A DNA stretch of 64,000 bases from Mucilaginibacter gossypiicola (GCF_900110105.1 NZ_FOCL01000021.1:37472-101471), one strand, 5' to 3'. Counted from the stretch's first letter, positions 18,011 to 26,945 are shown. Numbers and translations are program-made. Notes: generated by a model not told the origin, from the sequence alone.

Positions 18011-18967
18011 TTATGGTCTTGATGGTCTGCCGCCGCCACCTCCGCTGCTGCTGCCGGTGCTGCGTGAACTGCCGCCACTGCTTGAGCTTGACGATGGTGT
18101 ATAAGATGGTTGCTGCGATGTACGTTCAACCTGTGGCTGCCTGTAAACAGGCTGTGCATCACCCCTTGATGGCGCTGCATCCGTACGTGCCGGACGTGCA
18201 TAACGGGTACCATTGTTGTTATAGCTATTACTGCCGTTATTACTGCCGTTATTACTGCCGGTGCTGTATGTACTGTAAGTATTTGTGCGGCTGCCGATGG
18301 GCCTGTTGCGGCCTCCCGGAATATAACCTATACCCGAAACTGCGCTGTTAACCGGACGGCCTCCACTGCCTGCAAACGGGTTACCGTTGCCACGGTAAGG
18401 TCGCGCTGTACCCGATGAAGCATATCCGCCACCGTAATAACCGCCATATCCGCCTCCATAACCATATCCGCCGCCGTAATAACCGCCATAGCCGCCGTAT
18501 CCGTAGCCTAATCCCCAGCCGCTGTAGTAACCGCCGTAGCCATATCCTAATCCCAGCCCCAAGCCGCCGTAGTAGCCGCCATAACCTAATCCCCAGCCGT
18601 TGTAATAGCCGTCATAGTAGCCTAAACCACCATAGCCTAATCCATAATTGTAATAAGGATAGTTGTTATATGCTGAGTAAAAATCGTCGTAATAACCAAA
18701 AGGAGAGAAGTAACTGAAACGGTTTATGCGTGAAGCGTAATCATCATAATAAAAGTAATCATCGTCGTCATCGCTGTAAGTATCTTCCTGGGCAACCGGA
18801 GTTTGGTTGTAGGCAGGCTGCTGCGCATAAACAGGTTCACTGCCCGCTCGCGCGTCAGAAAAATAAACATCGTCGTTACTTTGGTTTGATGCAAGCTTGG
18901 TTGTAGAGCAGGAACTCAGCGCCATGGCACCGATAATAAACATTCCTATCGCGATGTTCCGTTTCAT
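18011..18967 (-). CDS. Gly/Tyr-rich low-complexity lipoprotein
   Basis: 318 residues. A type II signal peptide with lipobox ALSSC (Cys20) is followed by an acidic patch (DDDDDYFYYDDY), a long Gly/Tyr repeat zone with units such as GLGYGYGGYY, and a Ser/Gly-rich tail. Comparable proteins in Sphingobacteria are uncharacterised. It probably sits in the outer membrane. The repetitive codons create several long spurious frames on the other strand. Being 33 bp upstream of the FadL-like gene, it may be co-transcribed with it. Confidence 0.7.
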   Translation of the reverse strand: MKRNIAIGMFIIGAMALSSCSTTKLASNQSNDDVYFSDARAGSEPVYAQQPAYNQTPVAQEDTYSDDDDDYFYYDDYASRINRFSYFSPFGYYDDFYSAYNNYPYYNYGLGYGGLGYYDGYYNGWGLGYGGYYGGLGLGLGYGYGGYYSGWGLGYGYGGYGGYYGGGYGYGGGYGGYYGGGYASSGTARPYRGNGNPFAGSGGRPVNSAVSGIGYIPGGRNRPIGSRTNTYSTYSTGSNNGSNNGSNSYNNNGTRYARPARTDAAPSRGDAQPVYRQPQVERTSQQPSYTPSSSSSSGGSSRSTGSSSGGGGGRPSRP

Positions 18968-19012
18968 ATGCAGGTAAGTAAAAAGTGCAAGGTCAAATAA
19001 GTTTTAAATTTA

Positions 19013-19020
19013 TAAATTTG
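19013..19020 (+). promoter_or_regulatory. Candidate -7 box for proS
   Basis: TAAATTTG matches TAnnTTTG, 47 bp before the proS start. No good TTG element is seen at the expected distance. Confidence 0.3.
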
Positions 19021-19067
19021 GCAGCAATATACAACAATTACAGAAGTCCAAATTCTATCCAATCAAT

Positions 19068-20540
19068 ATGAGCAAAGGTGTTATTAGTAAAGACGAAGAT
19101 TATTCGCAATGGTTTAACGACTTGGTAATTAAATCTGACATGGCCGAGTATTCGCCGGTTAGAGGCTGTATGATCATTAAACCCTACGGTTATTCGATAT
19201 GGGAAAAGATCCAGGCGGTACTTGACGAGATGTTTAAAGATACCGGGCACAGCAACGCGTATTTCCCGCTTTTAATCCCTAAGTCTTTTTTTAGTAAAGA
19301 AGCCAGCCATGTTGACGGTTTTGCAAAAGAATGCGCCGTTGTTACCCATTACCGCCTCAAGAATGATGGTGAAGGCAATATTATTGTGGATGAAGAAGCA
19401 AAACTTGAAGAAGAGCTGATCATCCGCCCAACATCAGAAACCATTATCTGGAACACCTATAAAGGCTGGATCCAATCATACCGCGACCTGCCTATCCTGG
19501 TAAACCAGTGGGCCAACGTAATGCGCTGGGAAATGCGCACCCGTTTGTTTTTGCGTACCAGCGAGTTTTTATGGCAGGAAGGCCATACCGCACACGCAAC
19601 AGCTGATGAAGCCATTGCCGAAACCGAGCAAATGCTGAACGTATATGCCGACTTTGCCGAAAACTGGATGGCGCTACCGGTGGTAAAAGGCCGTAAAACA
19701 GCTAACGAGCGTTTTGCAGGAGCCTTGGATACTTATTGTATTGAGGCATTGATGCAGGATGGTAAAGCTTTACAAGCCGGTACATCACACTTTTTGGGAC
19801 AGAACTTTGCCAAAGCTTTCGATGTAAAGTTCACCAATAAAGAAAATAAAATTGAGCATGTTTGGGCTACCTCGTGGGGCGTTTCAACCCGTTTGATTGG
19901 TGCGCTGATCATGGCCCACAGCGATGATGCGGGTTTAGTATTGCCACCAAAACTGGCACCAATTCAGGTAGTAGTTGTGCCGATTTACAAGCACCAGGAA
20001 GAACTGGATAACATCAGCGCGTACGTTGATTCGTTGAAAAAAGAGCTAAAGGCCAAAGGTATCTCTGTGAAATTTGATAACCGTGATACGCATCGCCCGG
20101 GAGCTAAATTTGCTGAATACGAACTGAAAGGCGTACCGTTGCGCGTAGCCATAGGCAGCCGCGATATGCAGAACGGTACCGTTGAGCTGGCCCGTCGTGA
20201 TACTAAAACCAAAGAAACTACCACACAGGAAGGTCTTGCCGGTAAAATAGAAAGCCTGCTTGAAGAGATCCAAAATAACATCTACAAAAAAGCGTTCGAT
20301 TTCCGTGCTGAAAATACTACCGAGGTTGATACCTGGGATGAGTTTAAACGCCTGTTAGATGAGCAGCCGGGTTTCCTGAGTGCTCACTGGGATGGCACAT
20401 CCGAAACCGAACAAAAGATAAAAGAGGAAACTAAGGCGACAATCCGTTGCATACCTTTGAATAACAAACAGGAAGAAGGCAAGTGTATTTTTACCGGGAA
20501 ACCTTCAACGCAGAGGGTGCTTTTCGCGAGGGCGTATTAG
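19068..20540 (+). CDS. proS: Prolyl-tRNA synthetase
   Basis: 490 residues, the length of the eukaryote/archaea-like (type 3) ProRS lacking the bacterial INS editing domain. Class II landmarks are IIRPTSETIIWNTYKGWI (motif 2 region), the RWEMRTRLFLRTSEFLWQEG segment, and a C-terminal anticodon-binding domain with a zinc-binding-type tail. It charges tRNA-Pro in the cytoplasm. The next gene downstream is a cassette that begins 6 bp after the proS stop. Confidence 0.95.
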   Translation: MSKGVISKDEDYSQWFNDLVIKSDMAEYSPVRGCMIIKPYGYSIWEKIQAVLDEMFKDTGHSNAYFPLLIPKSFFSKEASHVDGFAKECAVVTHYRLKNDGEGNIIVDEEAKLEEELIIRPTSETIIWNTYKGWIQSYRDLPILVNQWANVMRWEMRTRLFLRTSEFLWQEGHTAHATADEAIAETEQMLNVYADFAENWMALPVVKGRKTANERFAGALDTYCIEALMQDGKALQAGTSHFLGQNFAKAFDVKFTNKENKIEHVWATSWGVSTRLIGALIMAHSDDAGLVLPPKLAPIQVVVVPIYKHQEELDNISAYVDSLKKELKAKGISVKFDNRDTHRPGAKFAEYELKGVPLRVAIGSRDMQNGTVELARRDTKTKETTTQEGLAGKIESLLEEIQNNIYKKAFDFRAENTTEVDTWDEFKRLLDEQPGFLSAHWDGTSETEQKIKEETKATIRCIPLNNKQEEGKCIFTGKPSTQRVLFARAY

Positions 20541-20545
20541 GTTTG

Positions 20546-21196
20546 GGTGAGTGGTTGATTGAGTTGATTAGGTGAGTGGTTTATTTTTGGTGAATGGGTG
20601 ATTAGGTGAGTGGTTGGTTTTAAGCCCCATTTGCAGTAATCTATGTTTCTTAATAATTTTATCATCTGTTTAACCTAAATAACCAATCACTAAATTAATA
20701 TTCGATGGCCTCATTCACTGATCTTGAAACATGGAAGCAAGCAAGAAAGATTAGAAATACGATATCCGGGCTTGTAAAAGAGTTTCCTGTTGAAGAAAAG
20801 TACCGACTGACAGATCAAATCGTTCGTTCTTCTCGTTCTATAGGCAATAATTTAGCCGAAGGGCATGGCAGGTTTCATTACCAGGACAATATTCGTTTCT
20901 GCATAATGGCCAGAGGTTCCTTAACAGAGACACTCGACCATTTAATCGTAGCCTTAGATGAAAAGATTATAACTGATGAAACCTTACGAACTTTTCAGGC
21001 GGAATACGAAAGTTGCCTGAGATTAATAAATGCTTACATTCAATATTTAAAAACAAAAAAGGGGGCAGTTGATTAGGTGAAAGGGGCAATTAGGTGAGTA
21101 GTTAATTAGGGAGAAGCAAACCACTCACCTGATCAAATCAATCAACTATTCACCAACCACAACCACTCACTTAATCAACCCAATCAACCATTCACC
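20546..21196. mobile_element. Four-helix-bundle gene cassette bounded by 36-bp inverted repeats
   Basis: 20546-20581 and 21161-21196 are inverted copies with 33 of 36 matches (core GATTAGGTGAGTGGTT and its complement). They frame exactly the 123-residue gene. Extra partial copies lie just inside both ends (about 20607-20624 and 21117-21135). The outer ends fall 6 bp after proS and 5 bp before the next ATG. No transposase is encoded, so mobility is inferred from structure only. Confidence 0.55.
20705..21076 (+). CDS. Four-helix bundle protein (23S rRNA IVS/S23 family)
   Basis: 123 residues, all helical. LETWKQARKIRNTI, LTDQIVRSSRSIGNNLAEGHGR and CIMARGSLTETLDHLIVAL match the family first found in intervening sequences of 23S rRNA genes and related to the diversity-generating-retroelement protein Avd. 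Its biochemical role is unknown; Avd-like members form pentameric barrels that bind nucleic acid. Here it is outside any rRNA gene and enclosed by inverted repeats. Confidence 0.88.
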   Translation: MASFTDLETWKQARKIRNTISGLVKEFPVEEKYRLTDQIVRSSRSIGNNLAEGHGRFHYQDNIRFCIMARGSLTETLDHLIVALDEKIITDETLRTFQAEYESCLRLINAYIQYLKTKKGAVD

Positions 21197-21200
21197 ATAT

Positions 21201-22340
21201 ATGAAATTCGCAACTAAAGCAATACACGCAGGGCAGGAGCCCGATCCAACAACCGGCGCTATCATGACGCCGATATACCAGACTTCAACCTACTGGCAAA
21301 AATCGCCGGGGGATAATAAAGGTTATGAGTACTCGCGTGGCACTAACCCAACCCGTAAGGCTTTGGAAGACTGTTTGGCAGCCTTGGAAAATGCTAAGTT
21401 CGGTTTGGCTTTTTCAAGCGGAATGGGCGCTACCGACGCGGTGATGAAACTACTTGCTCCGGGCGATGAAGTGATTACCGGGAATGACCTGTATGGTGGT
21501 TCGTACCGGATTTTTACCAAGATCTTTGCCAACTATGGGGTTAAATTCCATTTTCTGGATCTGTCTGATCCGGAACTTGTACGTGCCCATGTGAATGACA
21601 AAACCAAACTGGTTTGGATAGAAACACCTACCAACCCTACCATGCGCATTGTTGATGTGGAAGCCATAGGTAAGATCACCAAAGAAAAGAATTTACTTTT
21701 TGTGGTGGATAACACTTTTGCATCGCCTTACCTGCAAAACCCGATTGACCTGGGAGCAGACATCGTGATGCACTCCGTAACCAAATACATCGGTGGCCAC
21801 AGCGATGTGGTAATGGGAGCCTTAATGCTGAACGATGAGGAGCTTTACAAAAAGCTCTGGTTCATTTACAATGCCTGCGGTGCTACACCGGGGCCAATGG
21901 ATAGCTTCCTGGTGCTGCGTGGTATCAAAACCCTGCACCTGCGTATGAAAGCGCATTGCGGGAACGGCCGCCATATAGCTGAGTTTTTGAAAGACCATCC
22001 TAAGGTTGAAAAGATCTACTGGCCTGGTTTTACCGACCATCCTAACCATGATATAGCCAAAAAGCAAATGCGCGATTTTGGGGGCATGATTTCCATCGTA
22101 TTAAAAGGTGCCGATCTGCAGGAAACATTCCGCATTGCATCGTCATTCAAAGTATTTTCACTGGCCGAATCATTAGGCGGTGTTGAATCACTGATCAATC
22201 ACCCGGTAAGCATGACCCACGGTTCAATCCCTAAAGCTGAGCGTGAAAAAGCCGGGGTAGTTGATAACCTGTTGCGTTTGAGTGTAGGTGTCGAGGATAT
22301 TGAGGATTTACTGGAGGATATTAAACAAGCGCTGAGCTAA
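21201..22340 (+). CDS. Cystathionine gamma-synthase/lyase family PLP enzyme
   Basis: 379 residues, full-length Cys/Met metabolism PLP-dependent enzyme. YEYSRGTNPTRKALE, SSGMGA, the pyridoxal-phosphate Lys195 in HSVTKYIGGHSDVVMG, and SLGGVESLINHPVSMTH near the C-terminus are all present. Synthase (MetB), lyase and methionine gamma-lyase activities cannot be separated by eye; MetB/CGL is most likely. The start is 5 bp after the right inverted repeat of the upstream cassette, so its native promoter may have been replaced or separated. Confidence 0.9.
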   Translation: MKFATKAIHAGQEPDPTTGAIMTPIYQTSTYWQKSPGDNKGYEYSRGTNPTRKALEDCLAALENAKFGLAFSSGMGATDAVMKLLAPGDEVITGNDLYGGSYRIFTKIFANYGVKFHFLDLSDPELVRAHVNDKTKLVWIETPTNPTMRIVDVEAIGKITKEKNLLFVVDNTFASPYLQNPIDLGADIVMHSVTKYIGGHSDVVMGALMLNDEELYKKLWFIYNACGATPGPMDSFLVLRGIKTLHLRMKAHCGNGRHIAEFLKDHPKVEKIYWPGFTDHPNHDIAKKQMRDFGGMISIVLKGADLQETFRIASSFKVFSLAESLGGVESLINHPVSMTHGSIPKAEREKAGVVDNLLRLSVGVEDIEDLLEDIKQALS

Positions 22341-22362
22341 AGCCTTTAATCAAAACTTTCTT

Positions 22363-22770
22363 ATGGAGGATTGGATAAAGGAAGCTATTGCGTTTTGGGA
22401 TGAATGTGAGGTGAAAATGAACCCACCAGCAACTGCCGCTGATTTCGAGAAAGCTGAAACTATTCTAAGTTTTAGCTTTCCTGATGATTTTAAAGCGCTT
22501 TATGCTGTTGTAAACGGATTTTACGGGTATGAATGGCAGGAGTATATGTTTTCTTTTTGGTCACTCGATAGGATTATAGAAGAATTTGTCGAAAGCAAGA
22601 ACAAGAATATTATAGGCTTTTGTGATTTTTTAATAATGAGCCACGTTATCGGCTTTAAGAGAAATACGGTGGGAATTTTTAATGATTATTCAATCGACTG
22701 CGAACCTATTGCCCTTACTTTTATGGAAGCAATAGGTATGATAAACAGCGGTTCACGTGAAATATATTAA
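22363..22770 (+). CDS. SMI1/KNR4 (SUKH) family protein
   Basis: 135 residues. The SUKH fold is indicated by ATAADFEKAETILSFSFPDDF, then LYAVVNGFYGYEW and a later VGIFNDYS. SUKH proteins often serve as immunity proteins against contact-dependent toxins. No toxin gene is adjacent, so an orphan immunity or housekeeping role is possible. It follows the PLP-enzyme gene by 22 bp. Confidence 0.75.
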   Translation: MEDWIKEAIAFWDECEVKMNPPATAADFEKAETILSFSFPDDFKALYAVVNGFYGYEWQEYMFSFWSLDRIIEEFVESKNKNIIGFCDFLIMSHVIGFKRNTVGIFNDYSIDCEPIALTFMEAIGMINSGSREIY

Positions 22771-22788
22771 ATGTGAACTTTTCGGCAC

Positions 22789-23628
22789 ATGGATATAGAA
22801 TCTGATAAGAACAATTCCCCCTTTAGGGGGATAGGGAGCGAAGCTCTCAAAGCCTTCCTCGACGCTAAAGTTGCCCAATATAATCGCTCTGAATTTATTG
22901 AGAACGACCCGATTATCATCCCGCACATGTTCAGCCAGAAGCAGGATATTGAGATCATGGGCTTCTGGGCGGCCACATTAGCCTGGGGACAACGGGTTAC
23001 CATCATCAGGAAATGTAAGGAACTCATCACCTTAATGGATGGCGCTCCTTATGATTTCATCATTAACCATGAAGAACCCGATCTTAAAAAGCTGCTGAAG
23101 TTTAAACACCGCACCTTTAATGATGTGGATACTTTATATTTCATTGCTTTCTTCAGACAGCATTATGAAAAGTTCGAATCGTTGGAGGATGCTTTTGTAC
23201 CCCCCAGCCCCCTAAAGGGGGAGCAAAAGATGCAGGCAGTTGAAATTGCTTTAAACTATTTTCGGGCTTATTTTTTTTCTTTACCTGATTTTCCTCATCG
23301 AACTAAAAAGCATGTTTCGTCGCCTTCGCAAAAATCAACTTGTAAGCGCTTGAATATGTTTTTACGCTGGATGGTACGTAAAGACGATAATGGTGTTGAC
23401 TTCGGCATCTGGAACCGTATTAAACCAGCCGACCTGATCTGTCCGCTTGATTTGCATGTGGACAGGGTATCGCGCAAGCTTAACCTTATCAACCGCAAAC
23501 AAACCGACTGGCAAACTGCCGTTGAATTAACCGAAAGACTCCGCGAGTTTGACCCGAACGATCCTGTTAAATATGATTTTGCCTTGTTTGGATTGGGGAT
23601 TGAAGAACGTTGGGGAGTGCAGTTTTAA
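22789..23628 (+). CDS. TIGR02757 family protein carrying two in-frame palindromic repeats
   Basis: 279 residues. FIENDPIIIPHMFSQKQDIE, WAATLAWGQRVTIIRKCKEL and the C-terminal LDLHVDRVSRKLNLINRKQT followed by YDFALFGLGIEERW identify the TIGR02757 family, which is DNA-glycosylase-like in its helical pattern but of unknown function. Two 14-bp palindromes, CCCCCTTTAGGGGG at 22817-22830 and its complementary-orientation copy at 23208-23221, encode SPFRGI and PPSPLKGE. They appear to be insertions that kept the frame. Confidence 0.82.
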   Translation: MDIESDKNNSPFRGIGSEALKAFLDAKVAQYNRSEFIENDPIIIPHMFSQKQDIEIMGFWAATLAWGQRVTIIRKCKELITLMDGAPYDFIINHEEPDLKKLLKFKHRTFNDVDTLYFIAFFRQHYEKFESLEDAFVPPSPLKGEQKMQAVEIALNYFRAYFFSLPDFPHRTKKHVSSPSQKSTCKRLNMFLRWMVRKDDNGVDFGIWNRIKPADLICPLDLHVDRVSRKLNLINRKQTDWQTAVELTERLREFDPNDPVKYDFALFGLGIEERWGVQF

Positions 23629-23638
23629 GTTTAAGAGT

Positions 23639-23932
23639 CTATTTACTCAGCACTACCACATCCGGTTTAGGCGTTTCAACAAGTTCTGTGCGTACTAATG
23701 TTCCGTTATTAAAATAATAGTAATGGTATGATAGTGGTTTCATTTGTGGATCTGCCGCAGCTACTCGTCTGTATACGGCATGTTGCGATGTTTCTTCAAC
23801 TAATTCCAGGTTGTACTTTTCTGAATTTTTAAACTCACTTTCACTCATCCCGATGGTGTAGTGTTTTACACTGCATCCAGAGAGGAGCAGTAGAATTGAC
23901 AAGCATATAATTGAGTTTTTTAAGGCAGACAT
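23639..23932 (-). CDS. Small putative lipoprotein
   Basis: 97 residues. The signal peptide IICLSILLLLSGC has a good lipobox with Cys at about 20, followed by SVKHYTIGMSESEFKNS and a small beta-rich body. No family recognised. It converges on the TIGR02757 gene with a 10-bp gap and is probably anchored in a membrane. Confidence 0.6.
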   Translation of the reverse strand: MSALKNSIICLSILLLLSGCSVKHYTIGMSESEFKNSEKYNLELVEETSQHAVYRRVAAADPQMKPLSYHYYYFNNGTLVRTELVETPKPDVVVLSK

Positions 23933-24013
23933 GTGATCAAGTTTATTTTTCGTTATGCAGGTATGACTGTCACGAAAAACAAAGGTTTATCCACTATCTG
24001 TTATTTTTTGCGA

Positions 24014-25072
24014 TTATGCTTCCTCCTTAAAATAAACCTTATAGTAATTCATTGCCCGGCCATCATCAAAGCCTTTCTCAATCAGCTCCTTATCGCCGTG
24101 GATATAGATGTGGAAGTTTTTATCGAGCTTTAACACGCTTTTATAAACACGGGCCTGTTTTTTTACCGCGTTTTCTGAAATGATGAAATTATCGGCAATA
24201 GGACTGTCAAACTCTTCCTCATATTGGTTCTTGAAGTTTTTGAACGACTCAATGGCCTGCTCATTGCCAATTACCTCGTTCGAGAACTCTTCCATATCAA
24301 AAGTTTCTTTCTCCTTAAAATATTTCATGGAGCGGTTGAGCAGGTCGATTTTATCGGCCTTGCTCATTTCAAATTCTTCGTCGATTTTTTCGGTGATAAA
24401 GTTTTTGTAAATGCCGAGCGTATTATTGGTTTGGTTAAAACTATCGTTACGGATCTTTAGCTGCAGAAAGTCATCTTTCCAGAATCGGGCAGCTTCCTGT
24501 CCGTTGTTTGTTTTATCAACCACAACTACTTTATAACCGTTCTCTTTCTCAATGTTGAAGATCAGTACTCCTTTATCCAGTTTGTTGATGTTGATGGCGT
24601 CCTGCTCATAGTCAACCTGGAAACCACCTTTATCCGGGTAAACTTTTAAATAAGTTTCCTTATTTTCTGATTTGAATATACCGATTGCATCCAGCGGGTT
24701 GCCTTCAATTTGTACTTTATTGAAGTAAACCACGTAAAGCTCGCCGCCTTTGATGTTAGGGTGGTTGGTCACCTTATACAAATGCTTCGCTATTTTCTCA
24801 GATGCCTCATGAAATTTAGTGTTGTCATCAAATACCTGCGTAGCAAAGTGATGCAGCTCGTTCAATTCCAGATCGCCGCTACTGTGCATCAGGTGGTAAA
24901 CCTCATTCGCCTTTTCAAAAGGTTTCAGAAAATACTGCATAAGCAGGTTAGGGATGATCTCATCTTTCAATTCAAGCGGTTGATCAGATAGCGCATACAT
25001 CTCTTCCTGCGACTGATTACCAACATGATGTACCGAAATAGTTTCGAGCGAAGCTTCAAAAAAAGTTACCAT
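24014..25072 (-). CDS. Nucleoid-associated protein, NdpA/YejK-like
   Basis: 352 residues with the NdpA (PF04245) pattern: an N-terminal VHHVGNQSQEE, GGELYVVYFNKVQIEG, DAIGIFKSENKETYLKV, and the SFNQTNNTLGIYKNFITEKI segment. Escherichia coli YejK binds the nucleoid. Bacteroidota homologues are common and mostly monocistronic, as here. A TACCTTCG box (one mismatch to TAnnTTTG; plus strand 25082-25089) lies just before the start and may be its promoter. Confidence 0.85.
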   Translation of the reverse strand: MVTFFEASLETISVHHVGNQSQEEMYALSDQPLELKDEIIPNLLMQYFLKPFEKANEVYHLMHSSGDLELNELHHFATQVFDDNTKFHEASEKIAKHLYKVTNHPNIKGGELYVVYFNKVQIEGNPLDAIGIFKSENKETYLKVYPDKGGFQVDYEQDAININKLDKGVLIFNIEKENGYKVVVVDKTNNGQEAARFWKDDFLQLKIRNDSFNQTNNTLGIYKNFITEKIDEEFEMSKADKIDLLNRSMKYFKEKETFDMEEFSNEVIGNEQAIESFKNFKNQYEEEFDSPIADNFIISENAVKKQARVYKSVLKLDKNFHIYIHGDKELIEKGFDDGRAMNYYKVYFKEEA

Positions 25073-25163
25073 AATTGGTTGCGAAGGTACGTTTTTTAGT
25101 CATTAGGTCATTTGCCTGCGCGTCATTAAGTCATTGAAAAGTAGTTCATGGTCGAGCCGCTCA

Positions 25164-25191
25164 TTGTTCCTGTTATTTTATTTTACTTTTG
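25164..25191 (+). promoter_or_regulatory. Predicted mnmE promoter
   Basis: TTG at 25164-25166 and TACTTTTG at 25184-25191 fit the Bacteroidota -33/-7 pair with a 17-bp gap. The predicted transcript would start about 25198, giving a leader of about 57 bases. Inverted copies of AATGACCTAATGA at 25100-25112 and 25226-25238 bracket it. Confidence 0.5.
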
Positions 25192-25254
25192 CCCTGAGAT
25201 CATTTTGCGAACAGTTGGCTATACCAATGACCTAATGACTCAATGACCCAATGA

Positions 25255-26631
25255 ATGATTCAAATGACAGATAATACCGATACCATAGTGGCCCTTGCCA
25301 CACCAAACGGGGTGGGCGCCATAGCTGTGATCCGCCTTTCGGGCCCGGATGCCATAACCATTGCCAATAGCGTTTTTAAAGGGAAAGACCTGAGCAAACA
25401 AGCATCACATACTATCCACTTTGGAAGCATTGCCGATGGCGAATTGATTTTGGACGAGGTGCTGGTATCGCTGTTTGTTGGTCCGCGGTCATACACCCGC
25501 GAAAACGTGGTGGAAATCTCTTGTCATGCTTCGGGTTATATTATTGAAAGTATCATCAAACTGTTCATCAAAAAAGGTGCTCGTTCAGCCAAACCCGGGG
25601 AATTTACGCTAAGGGCATTCCTGAACGGTCAGCTCGATCTAAGCCAGGCCGAAGCCGTAGCCGATCTAATAGCATCCAACTCCAAAGCATCACAACAAGT
25701 GGCATTGCAGCAGCTCCGTGGAGGTTTTAGCACACAGTTACAAGCCTTGCGCGAGCAATTGGTAAATTTTGCATCACTCATTGAGCTTGAGCTTGATTTT
25801 GCTGAAGAAGATGTTGAGTTTGCCAATCGTGACCAGCTGAAAAAACTCATTCTCGAAATTACGAAGATCGTAGGTCGGTTAATCCAATCTTTCGAGTTAG
25901 GGAATGCAATTAAAAATGGTGTAAACACCGTAATAGCCGGTCGGCCAAATGCTGGTAAATCTACCTTGCTAAACGCGTTGCTTAATGAAGAACGTGCCAT
26001 AGTGAGCCATATTCCCGGTACTACAAGGGATACCATTGAGGAAGTGCTAAATATTCAGGGTATTAATTTCAGGCTGATAGATACCGCCGGGATCCGTGAA
26101 GCTACCGATGCCATTGAACAGATAGGCGTACAACGCACCATGGAGAAAATCAGCCAGTCGGCCCTGTTGGTTTATGTTTTTGATGCGACAGAAATTACCA
26201 TTGAAGAGCTGAATAAAGACATAGAAAGCCTGCAGAAACCTGGAGTTACTATGCTTGTGGTAGCGAATAAAGCGGACCTTCTTAATCCAGAACAATTGTC
26301 GGCTCTGCCGCATACCGATAGGGCAATCATTATCTCGGCCAAAGAAAAACGCCATATTGATGAGCTTAAGCATAAAATTTACTCATCGGCAGTAAAAGAC
26401 CAGCTCAGCGGTGATGAAACGCTGGTAACCAATATACGTCACCTCGAAGCCCTGCAAAAAACCGAAGAAGCACTTGTAAGAGTGTTGGGTGGTATAGATG
26501 GCAATATCACATCTGATTTTTTGTCGATGGATATTAAGCAGGGATTACATTATCTTGGTGAGATTACAGGGGTGGTTACTACTGATGATTTGCTGGAGAA
26601 TATTTTTAGTAAGTTTTGTATCGGTAAATAG
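25255..26631 (+). CDS. mnmE: tRNA modification GTPase MnmE
   Basis: 458 residues. An N-terminal folate-binding TrmE domain (VALATPNGVGAIAVIRLSG) is followed by a helical domain holding the G domain: G1 GRPNAGKS at 229-236, GTTRDT, DTAGI and NKAD. The C-terminus FCIGK is the family's invariant cysteine motif. With MnmG it adds carboxymethylaminomethyl groups to U34 of tRNAs. The start could be the ATG at 25255 or 25264 (MTDNTDTIVAL), and the second is closer to homologues. The AT-rich island begins right after its stop. Confidence 0.96.
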   Translation: MIQMTDNTDTIVALATPNGVGAIAVIRLSGPDAITIANSVFKGKDLSKQASHTIHFGSIADGELILDEVLVSLFVGPRSYTRENVVEISCHASGYIIESIIKLFIKKGARSAKPGEFTLRAFLNGQLDLSQAEAVADLIASNSKASQQVALQQLRGGFSTQLQALREQLVNFASLIELELDFAEEDVEFANRDQLKKLILEITKIVGRLIQSFELGNAIKNGVNTVIAGRPNAGKSTLLNALLNEERAIVSHIPGTTRDTIEEVLNIQGINFRLIDTAGIREATDAIEQIGVQRTMEKISQSALLVYVFDATEITIEELNKDIESLQKPGVTMLVVANKADLLNPEQLSALPHTDRAIIISAKEKRHIDELKHKIYSSAVKDQLSGDETLVTNIRHLEALQKTEEALVRVLGGIDGNITSDFLSMDIKQGLHYLGEITGVVTTDDLLENIFSKFCIGK

Positions 26632-26945
26632 GACGGCTATCATACCTTTGTATTTCTTTTCATTTTGTGTTGATTTACAATAAGTTATTGTTTATCCATC
26701 TTCCTCGCTTTTCATTTATTTCGCCCAGGTTTGTTTCAAATTTGTAAAACGATTGATCAAGTTACAAATTTGAAACAAAAACAGTCGCAATTACCCGTTT
26801 CATAGCTTTTCATTCCTTTTCATTTCATTATTTTTATTTGCATTTTATTTCATAAGTATCTGTAAATCAAATATTTATTTGAAAATAAATTTTTTCATTT
26901 CATTCATTGATGATAATTTTGTGATTATAAAATATCAGAAAAACG
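26632..26945. other. Island left end: integrase arm-like repeats and an inverted repeat
   Basis: No gene. TTTTCATT occurs five times (26657, 26709, 26807, 26817, 26892). A perfect 18-bp inverted repeat TTTGTTTCAAATTTGTAA (26730-26747) and its complement (26762-26779) are split by 14 bp. Such motifs next to a tyrosine integrase fit arm-type binding sites and the left attachment region, but no matching right attachment site was found by eye. TAATTTTG at 26914-26921 is a candidate -7 box for the integrase gene. Confidence 0.5.

Noticed and set aside
17983..18717. Several His/Arg-rich open frames overlapping the Gly/Tyr-rich lipoprotein
   Set aside because: They are by-products of repetitive codons in the real gene, which has a clear lipobox.
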